Origin: Proteobacteria bacterium UBA6492
GTDB taxonomy: Bacteria; Pseudomonadota; Gammaproteobacteria; UBA6429; Thiohalophilaceae
Length of the DNA: 6,331 bases
Direction of reading: 5' to 3'
NCBI GenBank assembly: GCA_002436485.1
Contig: DJMK01000194.1
Span: 15,135-21,465 of the forward strand
A program made the translations under genes and the position numbers. Under the pieces are notes generated by a model that had not been told where the DNA came from, searched no databases, and worked only from the letters and a program-made list of their open reading frames with translations. Positions 1 through 5,741 of the stretch are shown in pieces (within the stretch, counting starts at the first letter, position 1; every line of letters begins with the position of its first letter).

Positions 1-500
1 GGGTGCGCCTGTGCGTACCAGCCAGGCAGGTTTATTACAAAACGTTTACTATAAGGTTTGGGCAGATAGGTCTCTGGGTAACGTGCGTTGGGGTTACCAA
101 AAGTAGCACGCCACTCCTTAAGTTTATCCAGTTTGTAGGCGTTTAGTAATGCATGTGCGCTTTCATGGCGTAACAACATCATTAACCAGCGCTGGTTTCC
201 ACCTTCAACCTCCAGCATGTTTTCCATTTCCAGCCTGCGCAGCCGAGGGTGAAACAGGAAAAAGGGTACAGCAACCCCTGGGACACCATCCGGACAATAC
301 CATTCATCTGATATCCAGAAATGAGGACGAAAACTGATCTGATTATTTTCCAGCTCACCGTAAAGACGTGAAATCAGCGGTTCAACCGGGCTCTTTTTCA
401 GATTTAAGCCAAGATCACAAATCCGCAAGTCCAGTAATTTATCTGTACTCAACCGGGACCAGTTTTTAGGCGTACTCGCTTTTTTGCGTTTTGTAGCCAT
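1..500 (-). CDS. Putative HExxH zinc metallopeptidase, N-terminal part (runs off left edge)
   Basis: An uninterrupted reading frame of 166 codons starts at ATG 500-498 and leaves the window, so the C-terminus is missing. An in-frame TAA lies 15 nt upstream of the ATG, which fixes this as the first possible ATG; no clear Shine-Dalgarno precedes it. The N-terminus is basic (ATKRKKAST), with no signal peptide or membrane segment, suggesting a cytoplasmic protein. The key motif is RHESAHA (H112, E113, H116), an HExxH zinc-binding helix in which Glu would be the catalytic base. It is followed by WRATFG (130-135) and WYAQAHP at the very edge. The same order (HExxH, xxFG, YAxAHP) occurs in the second metallopeptidase of this window (2763-3842), where an acidic EDWAE follows and probably gives the third ligand. 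I infer a distant relative of the putative zinc-binding metallopeptidase family (Peptidase_Mx-like). Substrate is unknown and proteolysis is unproven. Confidence 0.72.
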   Translation of the reverse strand, partial: MATKRKKASTPKNWSRLSTDKLLDLRICDLGLNLKKSPVEPLISRLYGELENNQISFRPHFWISDEWYCPDGVPGVAVPFFLFHPRLRRLEMENMLEVEGGNQRWLMMLLRHESAHALLNAYKLDKLKEWRATFGNPNARYPETYLPKPYSKRFVINLPGWYAQAH

Positions 501-567
501 GATTAGAAAAGCTTTTTAATATGACGTTGCAAGCCAGGGTGTTGTCATATTTAATTAGAATTACGTG

Positions 568-600
568 TTTGATTCTATAAAAATGTCTTATAAATTGAAA
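568..600. repeat. Imperfect inverted repeat in divergent gap
   Basis: Arms TTTGATTCTATAA (568-580) and TTATAAATTGAAA (588-600) are complementary at 10 of 13 positions around a 7-nt centre. The dyad lies in the 190-nt AT-rich gap between the left metallopeptidase (minus) and the persulfide dioxygenase (plus). It could be a transcription-factor site, but AT-rich DNA yields such symmetry by chance. No convincing -35/-10 pair was found in this gap for either gene. Confidence 0.3.
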
Positions 601-622
601 GGCAATATACTCAGAGATACAA

Positions 623-660
623 AATACCTGTTGAATTACGACAAAGAAATCATAGGTATT
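623..660. repeat. Perfect 7-bp inverted repeat upstream of persulfide dioxygenase
   Basis: AATACCT (623-629) and its exact complement AGGTATT (654-660) have centres 31 bp apart, about three helical turns. They lie 31-68 nt upstream of the dioxygenase start, where a promoter would be expected. A two-site operator is possible. The arms are short, so chance is a real alternative. Confidence 0.3.
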
Positions 661-676
661 AAACATACTAATTACC

Positions 677-681
677 AGGAG
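677..681 (+). promoter_or_regulatory. Ribosome binding site of persulfide dioxygenase gene
   Basis: AGGAG lies 9 nt before ATG 691 and supports that start codon. Confidence 0.7.
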
Positions 682-690
682 TAATCACTG

Positions 691-1440
691 ATGCTTTTCA
701 GACAACTGTTTGAGCCAGATTCCAGCACCTATAGTTATCTTGTTGCCTGTCCGGAAACCGGGGAGTGTGCAATTATTGACCCGGTGCTTGACACCGTGGA
801 ACGCGATTTAAGTGTTTTACAAGCACATAACCTGAAACTCACCTATACCATAGATACGCATATTCACGCCGATCACCTGTCAGGTGCACGTCGCTTGAAA
901 GGACTGGCCGGATCCAAAATTGCCTATCCAGCGATTGATGAATTGCCTTGCGCGGACATCGGGTTACAGGAAGGTGAAGTGTTCAAAATAGGTAATATCG
1001 AGTTACATCCATTGTTTACTCCTGGCCATACCGATCATCATCATGCCTATCTGATTCATACGCCGGTGCACAGCATGCTGTTCTCGGGTGATGCGCTGAT
1101 GATTGATGGTGTAGGGCGAACCGATTTTCAATCCGGCGATAGCGAGACACTTTATAATAGTATTCAACAGAAATTCTTTAGTTTGCCGGATGAGACACTG
1201 GTCTATCCTTGTCATGATTACGAAAACAGGCACATTAGTAGCATTGCGCAGGAAAAAGAACGCAACAAACATATTGGCGGTAAGAGCCTGGAAGAATTCG
1301 TAAAAATAATGGACAACCTCGATTTACCCTATCCACGTAAAATAGATTTTGCAGTACCAGGAAACAGCGAATGTGGTCAATGTCCTGACAACATACCGGA
1401 AAAATACCAGGGCCCCTGTGCCAGGTATGATCAGGGATAA
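691..1440 (+). CDS. ETHE1-like persulfide dioxygenase (metallo-beta-lactamase fold)
   Basis: A 249-residue cytoplasmic protein, the usual length for the family. ETHE1-type enzymes are mononuclear iron dioxygenases that oxidise glutathione persulfide to sulfite and glutathione during sulfide oxidation. The beta-lactamase-fold motif THIHADH is at 56-62, followed by GHTDHH (H113), FSGDAL (D134), GRTDFQ (142-147) and PCHDY (H175). By analogy with human ETHE1, H57, H113 and D134 would bind iron; the 56-residue distance between the two histidines equals that between human H79 and H135. The GRTDFQ and IDFAVPxN (218-225) signatures point to ETHE1 rather than glyoxalase II. The tail carries C228, C231 and C243 (ECGQC, then PC). 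The start is supported by AGGAG at 677-681. The MFS gene follows 3 nt after the stop, so the two are very likely cotranscribed. Family assignment is firm; the in vivo persulfide substrate is inferred. Confidence 0.93.
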   Translation: MLFRQLFEPDSSTYSYLVACPETGECAIIDPVLDTVERDLSVLQAHNLKLTYTIDTHIHADHLSGARRLKGLAGSKIAYPAIDELPCADIGLQEGEVFKIGNIELHPLFTPGHTDHHHAYLIHTPVHSMLFSGDALMIDGVGRTDFQSGDSETLYNSIQQKFFSLPDETLVYPCHDYENRHISSIAQEKERNKHIGGKSLEEFVKIMDNLDLPYPRKIDFAVPGNSECGQCPDNIPEKYQGPCARYDQG

Positions 1441-1443
1441 TAG

Positions 1444-2766
1444 TTGGCTGCACGCAAACCAGTAGAACAGGGGCTGGGTTGGCTGTACGAACAGGCAACG
1501 GGTGATGAGGATGCGCGTGTCTGCAAGGATATACCCGATGAAGCCTGTGATGATCAGCCGCGAAACTTTTTTGCCTACCTGTTTGCCAATTTTCTCAACA
1601 AGATATCCGATGAGTTGGTCAGTTCGCGGGTGACGCTGCCCTGGTTATTTAGCCTGCTCGGTATACCCGCAACCTTTACCGGTTTTCTGGTGCCCATTCG
1701 TGAAGCCGGTGTATTACTGCCACAATTGTTTGTCGCTGCCTATGTGCGTCATCTTGCCAGGCGCAACATTGTTTGGTTAACCGGCGCACTGCTGTCTGCA
1801 ACCAGCCTGTTCTTGATGGCGCTGATAGCATGGCAAACAGAGGGTGTGCGGGCCGGCTGGTTGATACTGGGTAGCCTGGTCATTTACAGTTTGGCGCGCG
1901 GGCTTTGTTCGGTTTCGGCCAAAGACGTACTGGGTAAAACCGTTTCCAAAACGCGTCGTGGCAGGTTGATGGGTTATAGCACGGCGCTGGCAGGTGTCGT
2001 GACACTTGTTGTTGGTCTGTTGCTTGTCTATGAACCCTTTAAACAACAAAGCATTGATTTGTTACTGACCCTGATACTGGCTGCGGCTGTCTTATGGTTA
2101 TTCGCTTTTGCAAGTTTTGCAACTATCCGTGAACCCGCCGGGGCAACTGAAGGCGGTGGTAATGCCATTGCCGAGGCGATGCGCAGCCTGAGGTTGCTGG
2201 TTGATGACCGGCCGTTTCGACAATACGTTATCAGTCGAACGTTGTTTTTAAGTATCGCACTGGTTATCCCTTTTTACGTGATGCTGGTACAACAACAACT
2301 TGATGTCCAGCTTGCCTTGCTGGGCTGGTTAATCATTGCCAATGGACTTGCAAGTGTTCTCTCCGCACCGCTGATCGGCAAATTTGCTGATAAAAACAGT
2401 CGCAATGTGATGACAATAAGTGCACTGACTGCCGGTCTTATCGGGATCATCACCTGGTATGTTGTCACATATACTGAAACAGAATTTGGCCTTCCACTCT
2501 ATCTCGGTATTTTTTTCCTTATTACCTTGTCACACGGTGCGATAAGGCTAGGCCGTAAGGTTTATCTTGTCGACCTGGCAAACTCAGATAACCGGGCGCA
2601 ATATGTCGCGGTCAGCAACACTCTGGTTGGACTGGCAATGTTTGTGTTTGGTGGCGTGGGTATTATTGCTGATTTGATCAACATCCAAAGCGTTATTCTT
2701 GTTTTGTCAGTTATAGCCCTGGCGGCTGGCCTGTACACCCGGCGTTTACCAAATGTGAGCGGTTAG
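1444..2766 (+). CDS. MFS transporter cotranscribed with persulfide dioxygenase
   Basis: A 440-residue membrane protein. Start is TTG 1444: an in-frame TAG immediately precedes it, no ATG or GTG follows early in frame, and AGGGA (1433-1437) sits 6 nt upstream inside the end of the dioxygenase gene, implying translational coupling. Residues 1-60 are hydrophilic and contain CKDIPDEAC (C27, C35), unusually long and cysteine-bearing for an MFS N-terminus. Hydrophobic stretches follow at about 65-85, 87-101, 108-130, 137-155, 178-196, 204-226, 262-283, 289-308, 323-342, 348-365, 387-410 and 413-430. MFS-like cytoplasmic loops are GKTVSKTRRGRLMG (164-177) and GKFADKNSRN (312-321), with a longer central loop at about 228-258. 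The substrate cannot be read from the sequence; the neighbour suggests a sulfur compound (sulfite, thiosulfate or a thiol), which is inference only. The 3' end overlaps the opposing metallopeptidase gene by 4 nt. Confidence 0.88.
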   Translation: MAARKPVEQGLGWLYEQATGDEDARVCKDIPDEACDDQPRNFFAYLFANFLNKISDELVSSRVTLPWLFSLLGIPATFTGFLVPIREAGVLLPQLFVAAYVRHLARRNIVWLTGALLSATSLFLMALIAWQTEGVRAGWLILGSLVIYSLARGLCSVSAKDVLGKTVSKTRRGRLMGYSTALAGVVTLVVGLLLVYEPFKQQSIDLLLTLILAAAVLWLFAFASFATIREPAGATEGGGNAIAEAMRSLRLLVDDRPFRQYVISRTLFLSIALVIPFYVMLVQQQLDVQLALLGWLIIANGLASVLSAPLIGKFADKNSRNVMTISALTAGLIGIITWYVVTYTETEFGLPLYLGIFFLITLSHGAIRLGRKVYLVDLANSDNRAQYVAVSNTLVGLAMFVFGGVGIIADLINIQSVILVLSVIALAAGLYTRRLPNVSG

Positions 2767-3842
2767 CCCAGGGTTTGCATGACCAGCTGGTGAATAAACT
2801 TGAGTTTATTGATGACGGGTTGTGAATGTTCAAACGGATAGGGATCGGGAAAACCCAGGCTGCGGTTCAATTCGTTCAGGGTTCGCATCAATTTTTCCAG
2901 TTGTGTAATGATGTTGCCAAAGTCCTGTCGCTCCAGCCAGGCGTGAAAATCTTCATCCGTGAGTTTAATAGCCTCACCCTGCACGCCAACGTGGTGATGA
3001 CTGGCTGTTTCGAGCATATCCATAAAATGCAGGTAGTGCGCCCAGCTCTCTGCCCAGTCTTCCCAGGGATGGGCACTTGCGTATGCACTGATAAACTCAT
3101 GTGACCAGCCTTGCGATGGGCCAGTATTATAATAACCGGTAAGCGCAGTTTTATAGTCAATGCGCTCGTCTCCAAACAACTCTCGAAACCTGCTGATGTA
3201 ATCAGTTCTTGCTACAAGTTGATCCCAATAGTAGTGACCTATCTCATGCCTGAAATGTCCTAGAATAGTTCGGTAGGACTCATTCATGTTCTCACGGATT
3301 TTTTCACGTGCACTGTCGTCGGCTTCAATGATGTTAATAGTGATCGTGCCAGTTTGATGTCCGGTCATGATCTGCTCGTAGGTCACAACTTCCTCTGAAA
3401 ATGGATCAAGTTCTTCGATATCCTGCATGAAACGAAATGCCAGACCGTGTTCCTTGTCTGTCTTATGATCGATGATCGGTAACTTAAGACTGAGTAAGGT
3501 GTATATGAGGCGACGCTTGGCCCGTTCCAGTTTTAACCAGCGCTGCCGGTTTTCAGCAATCGTCAGGTCTGGGATGACCGTGTTCAGCCGACAGGCGATA
3601 CAAAAGAGATCGCTATCCCTGGTTGACACCAGCCAGTTGCACACATCCGCAGCCTGGTAATTCTGACACTTGCGGTATTGTTTGCCTGGCTCGGCAATTG
3701 AATGCCAGTGAGTATCCGGTCCCGGTGCTATCGAGATGATCTTTAACTGCTCCGGAGCAAATCCCAGTTCCTGGCCACATTGCAGGCAGTGTGTGTTATC
3801 AAAGTAGAGAGTATTGCCACATGTGCATGAAAAAGTGCGCAA
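2763..3842 (-). CDS. Zinc-ribbon putative zinc-binding metallopeptidase (COG4307-like)
   Basis: A 359-residue soluble protein with no signal peptide. Translation begins at TTG (3842-3840): two in-frame TAA codons lie close upstream, an AAGG-type site precedes it, and a later start would remove the zinc-ribbon cysteines. The N-terminal zinc ribbon has C6-x-C8 and C19-xx-C22; a second cysteine group is C59, C68, C81 and C84 (CIAC). The C-terminal part carries FRHEIGHYYWD (H199, E200, H203), an HExxH zinc helix, then ELFGDERIDY (221-230) and YASAHPWEDWAESWAHYLH (254-272), where E261 or E264 is the probable third ligand. This order matches the 'putative zinc-binding metallopeptidase' family with an N-terminal zinc-ribbon domain. 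Proteolytic activity and substrate are not established. Homologues often sit near ATP-grasp and transglutaminase-like genes, but none is in this window. The gene is divergent from thpR and convergent with the MFS gene. Confidence 0.88.
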   Translation of the reverse strand: MRTFSCTCGNTLYFDNTHCLQCGQELGFAPEQLKIISIAPGPDTHWHSIAEPGKQYRKCQNYQAADVCNWLVSTRDSDLFCIACRLNTVIPDLTIAENRQRWLKLERAKRRLIYTLLSLKLPIIDHKTDKEHGLAFRFMQDIEELDPFSEEVVTYEQIMTGHQTGTITINIIEADDSAREKIRENMNESYRTILGHFRHEIGHYYWDQLVARTDYISRFRELFGDERIDYKTALTGYYNTGPSQGWSHEFISAYASAHPWEDWAESWAHYLHFMDMLETASHHHVGVQGEAIKLTDEDFHAWLERQDFGNIITQLEKLMRTLNELNRSLGFPDPYPFEHSQPVINKLKFIHQLVMQTLG

Positions 3843-3894
3843 GCTGAAGCCCTTATATTATTATGACCAGTGCAGAGCAGTATCTTACAGGATA

Positions 3895-3923
3895 AACATA
3901 CTGATCTCGACGATGATGTTCAA
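3895..3923 (-). promoter_or_regulatory. Weak candidate sigma70 promoter for zinc-ribbon metallopeptidase
   Basis: Read on the minus strand, TTGAAC (3923-3918) and TATGTT (3900-3895) are separated by 17 nt, each matching 4 of 6 consensus bases. The leader to TTG 3842 would be roughly 45 nt. The rest of the 141-nt gap (3843-3983) showed no clearer promoter; nothing convincing was found for thpR. Confidence 0.3.
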
Positions 3924-3989
3924 ACAAGTGAATAAGCATCTGTATTTCAAGGATATGTTTTGTAAACGTGATTCTGCTAAGGTATGGCT

Positions 3990-4535
3990 ATGCAGCAATC
4001 TGGCAAACTTAAAATACCGACGCATCGTATCTTTTTTGCCCTGTGGCCTGACGATGCAATCAGGCAACAAATACATCGGCAGATCTATCCTGTGTTTGAT
4101 CATCCGCAGGGCCGCAAGGTACCAAAACAAAACTGGCATATCACGTTAGCATTCCTGGGAAACGTTTCTGACGAAGTCTATTCCTGTGTTCAGTCACAGG
4201 CCGACATGGTAACGGGTAAATCTTTTGAGCTTGAACTGGACATCATCGGTCACTGGTCAAGGCCAAAAGTTGTATGGCTGGGATGTAGTCAAAAACCAGC
4301 TGCACTGGATGCTCTGTTCGGTAATCTTAATCAGCAGATTGCTGATTGTGGTTACTCACCGGAGTATAAAATCTTTCAGCCGCACATGACGCTGATGCGA
4401 AAAGTTACACGTAAGCCAAAACCGTTAAAGTTTCAACCGGTAAAATGGCAATGCATAGAATTCGTGTTGGTAGAATCTAAAGTGGATGATAAAGGTAGTA
4501 TCTATAAAATTATCAATACATGGAAACTTTCATAA
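3990..4535 (+). CDS. thpR: RNA 2',3'-cyclic phosphodiesterase (2H/LigT family)
   Basis: A 181-residue protein, typical length for the family. The 2H phosphoesterase fold is shown by two HxTx motifs: HITL (50-53, in the context KQNWHITLAFLG) and HMTL (132-135, context FQPHMTLMRKV); the two histidines form the active site. The N-terminal HRIFFALWP is also characteristic. The enzyme opens 2',3'-cyclic phosphate RNA ends to 2'-phosphates and was first described as a 2'-5' RNA ligase; its physiological role is unclear. Two ATG codons compete: 3984 and 3990. AAGG at 3979-3982 is only 1 nt before the first but 7 nt before the second, so 3990 is preferred; starting at 3984 adds two residues. It stands alone: divergent from the zinc-ribbon metallopeptidase gene and convergent with the WYL gene. 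The 90-nt gap to the WYL stop (4536-4625) holds A-runs but no convincing terminator hairpin. Confidence 0.92.
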   Translation: MQQSGKLKIPTHRIFFALWPDDAIRQQIHRQIYPVFDHPQGRKVPKQNWHITLAFLGNVSDEVYSCVQSQADMVTGKSFELELDIIGHWSRPKVVWLGCSQKPAALDALFGNLNQQIADCGYSPEYKIFQPHMTLMRKVTRKPKPLKFQPVKWQCIEFVLVESKVDDKGSIYKIINTWKLS

Positions 4536-4625
4536 ACCGCGCGTGCACAATGCAATAGATGCTGTCACCGTAATTATGCAGGGCGCAAAAAAAATGCAGC
4601 AGCAAAAATTTTGTGACGTTTGAGC

Positions 4626-5516
4626 TTAGTTAAACGCCCAGCCAGCAAAAGGCTCGATCTCATCGCGATTCAGTAGCACCAGCTGATAGGCATTGGGATT
4701 CATAGAGTGGTCCACGGTCGTATCCACCATCAGGCGTTGCAATAAATAGGCAATCAGGGAACGGCGCACGCTGATCTCGATGCGATCATCGCTCGCACCG
4801 TAGTCCAATAACAGGCTAGCTCGTTTTTGTGCATCCAGTTCGGGATGTGGCGCCAGCAGCAAGACGACTGTCTCCATCCAGTCATCATCGTACTGCATGC
4901 TCGATTCGGCCAGTTCATCCAGGCATTCGGCTTCCACAAAGCGTGACAGCACAAAGTCACGAAAGTCATACGTGTCATCGCTGTATGCCCTGACATGCCA
5001 GCGCAGCCCGGTGCTGACCAGGGAATGGGGCTCCAGGATACGTTGCTGGCGGCTGTCCCGATCGGTAAGTGAGTAGTAGCTTACACGTAATTTATTGTGG
5101 CCGTAGATGGCACGCATTATCTGCGCCAGTACGGTTTTGTCGGGCAAACGGCTGGGTAGGGGGAGTTCTTCCATGGCGATGCCGTAAATCGATTCATTAC
5201 CATAAGGTCCGCCCGACACGGCAAGATTCTGCGCCATCATTGGTAGCACGCGCGCAGGCGTCAGGTCGGCAAATACTTCCGAGAAATCCGGGCCCGGTAC
5301 AAAACCAAATACGTTGTGCCGGTAGATCAGGTTGTTCGGCGCCAGTTGGCCATAGAGCTTGAGGTCCTTGGTCGCAGCAGCGTCTGAGATGCCAAAGGCC
5401 TCGGCTACTTCGCTGCGTGTGATCACACCGGTGTACCAGGCCATGATTTCGATGTATTCCAGGCGTTGGCGGGTCGCCCATTTTACATCCAGATGCATTT
5501 TTTCCTGTTGATTCAT
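4626..5516 (-). CDS. WYL-domain transcriptional regulator, BrxR/CapW-like architecture
   Basis: A 296-residue cytoplasmic DNA-binding protein. Residues about 13-80 form a winged helix-turn-helix (RLEYIEIMAWYTGVITRSEV at 18-37, then FGISDAAATKDLKLYGQLAP). Residues about 125-195 are the WYL domain, with EPHSLVSTGLRWHVRAYS and FRDFVLSRF; the namesake W-Y-L triplet here reads W173-H174-V175, and R176, R186 and R192 are candidate ligand-binding arginines. Residues about 210-296 match the C-terminal WCX dimerisation region. This order and length fit the BrxR/CapW group, single-chain dimeric WYL regulators usually found beside phage-defence genes; no defence gene is seen here. WYL domains are thought to sense nucleic acids or nucleotides. 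Start ATG 5516 is annotated, but ATG 5498 (residue 7) has AGGA just upstream and may be the true start. The gene is divergent from recA, with a strong promoter at 5563-5591. Autoregulation and recA control are inferred. Confidence 0.88.
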   Translation of the reverse strand: MNQQEKMHLDVKWATRQRLEYIEIMAWYTGVITRSEVAEAFGISDAAATKDLKLYGQLAPNNLIYRHNVFGFVPGPDFSEVFADLTPARVLPMMAQNLAVSGGPYGNESIYGIAMEELPLPSRLPDKTVLAQIMRAIYGHNKLRVSYYSLTDRDSRQQRILEPHSLVSTGLRWHVRAYSDDTYDFRDFVLSRFVEAECLDELAESSMQYDDDWMETVVLLLAPHPELDAQKRASLLLDYGASDDRIEISVRRSLIAYLLQRLMVDTTVDHSMNPNAYQLVLLNRDEIEPFAGWAFN

Positions 5517-5562
5517 TAGCCGCTTTATTGCCTTGACGGTAAGCCCCTGAAAGATATGGAGA

Positions 5563-5591
5563 ATTATAGACGAGCCTTATGCTGGTCTCAA
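5563..5591 (-). promoter_or_regulatory. Sigma70-type promoter of the WYL regulator gene
   Basis: On the minus strand, TTGAGA (5591-5586, 5 of 6) and a perfect TATAAT (5568-5563) are separated by exactly 17 nt. Transcription should begin near 5556, giving a leader of about 40 nt to ATG 5516 or 58 nt to ATG 5498. A near-copy of the putative operator motif lies just upstream of the -35 box. Confidence 0.7.
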
Positions 5592-5594
5592 TAA

Positions 5595-5661
5595 AAAGTA
5601 TAATCTAATATAAAATACATAGGTGGTAAAAAGTATTGACATAGCAGAAAGTATCACCTAA
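5595..5661 (+). repeat. 14-bp direct repeat pair, putative operator
   Basis: AAAGTATAATCTAA (5595-5608) and AAAGTATCACCTAA (5648-5661) match at 12 of 14 positions, 53 bp apart, about five helical turns. A shorter AAAGTAT recurs at 5630-5636. The first copy abuts the -35 side of the WYL promoter; the second lies between the recA -35 and -10 boxes. This arrangement fits a regulator that touches both divergent promoters; the binding protein is unknown. Confidence 0.5.
5620..5660. promoter_or_regulatory. Inverted repeat across the recA core promoter, putative operator
   Basis: TAGGTGGTA (5620-5628) and TATCACCTA (5652-5660) are inverted copies matching at 8 of 9 positions, with centres 32 bp apart, about three turns. 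The left arm lies just upstream of the recA -35 box and the right arm runs into the -10 box. A dimeric factor such as the adjacent WYL regulator could block or activate recA from here. This is inference from position and symmetry. Confidence 0.5.
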
Positions 5662-5664
5662 AGT
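5636..5664 (+). promoter_or_regulatory. Sigma70-type promoter of recA
   Basis: A perfect TTGACA (5636-5641) is followed after 17 nt by TAAAGT (5659-5664, 4 of 6). Transcription would start near 5671, leaving a leader of about 70 nt. No CTG-N10-CAG LexA box and no GAAC/GTTC-type SOS box was found anywhere in 5517-5741. Confidence 0.65.
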
Positions 5665-5729
5665 TAATTCCAACAGGTAGTCATGATGACTGCGATGAAT
5701 TGAAACAAAGACCAACAACAGGACTCCAC

Positions 5730-5735
5730 GGAGGA
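5730..5735 (+). promoter_or_regulatory. Ribosome binding site of recA
   Basis: GGAGGA lies 6 nt before ATG 5742, a near-ideal Shine-Dalgarno that fixes the recA start. Confidence 0.85.
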
Positions 5736-5741
5736 AACGAC

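Noticed and set aside
466..666. 66-residue minus-strand frame across the left divergent gap
   Set aside because: It overlaps the start of the left metallopeptidase in another frame, resembles no family, and the gap is AT-rich with regulatory symmetry.
3843..3983. Strong promoter for thpR
   Set aside because: The best pair found (TTCAAA with TATTTC at 18 nt) is too weak to annotate.
3814..4149. 111-residue plus-strand and 84-residue minus-strand frames around the thpR start
   Set aside because: Both overlap clearly coding thpR or the zinc-ribbon gene and show no recognisable motif or ribosome binding site.
4536..4625. Rho-independent terminator between thpR and the WYL gene
   Set aside because: A-runs and short pairings (CGTTT/AAACG, CAAAA/TTTTG) are present, but no GC-rich stem directly precedes a T-run on either strand.
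5599..5604. Perfect TATAAT on the plus strand as a second recA promoter
   Set aside because: No acceptable -35 box lies 15-19 nt upstream; the sequence is better explained as part of a repeated motif.
5517..5741. LexA/SOS box upstream of recA
   Set aside because: All CTG and CAG triplets in the gap were checked; none has its partner at N10 spacing. The best half-site, ACAG at 5673-5676, lacks a matching CTGT.
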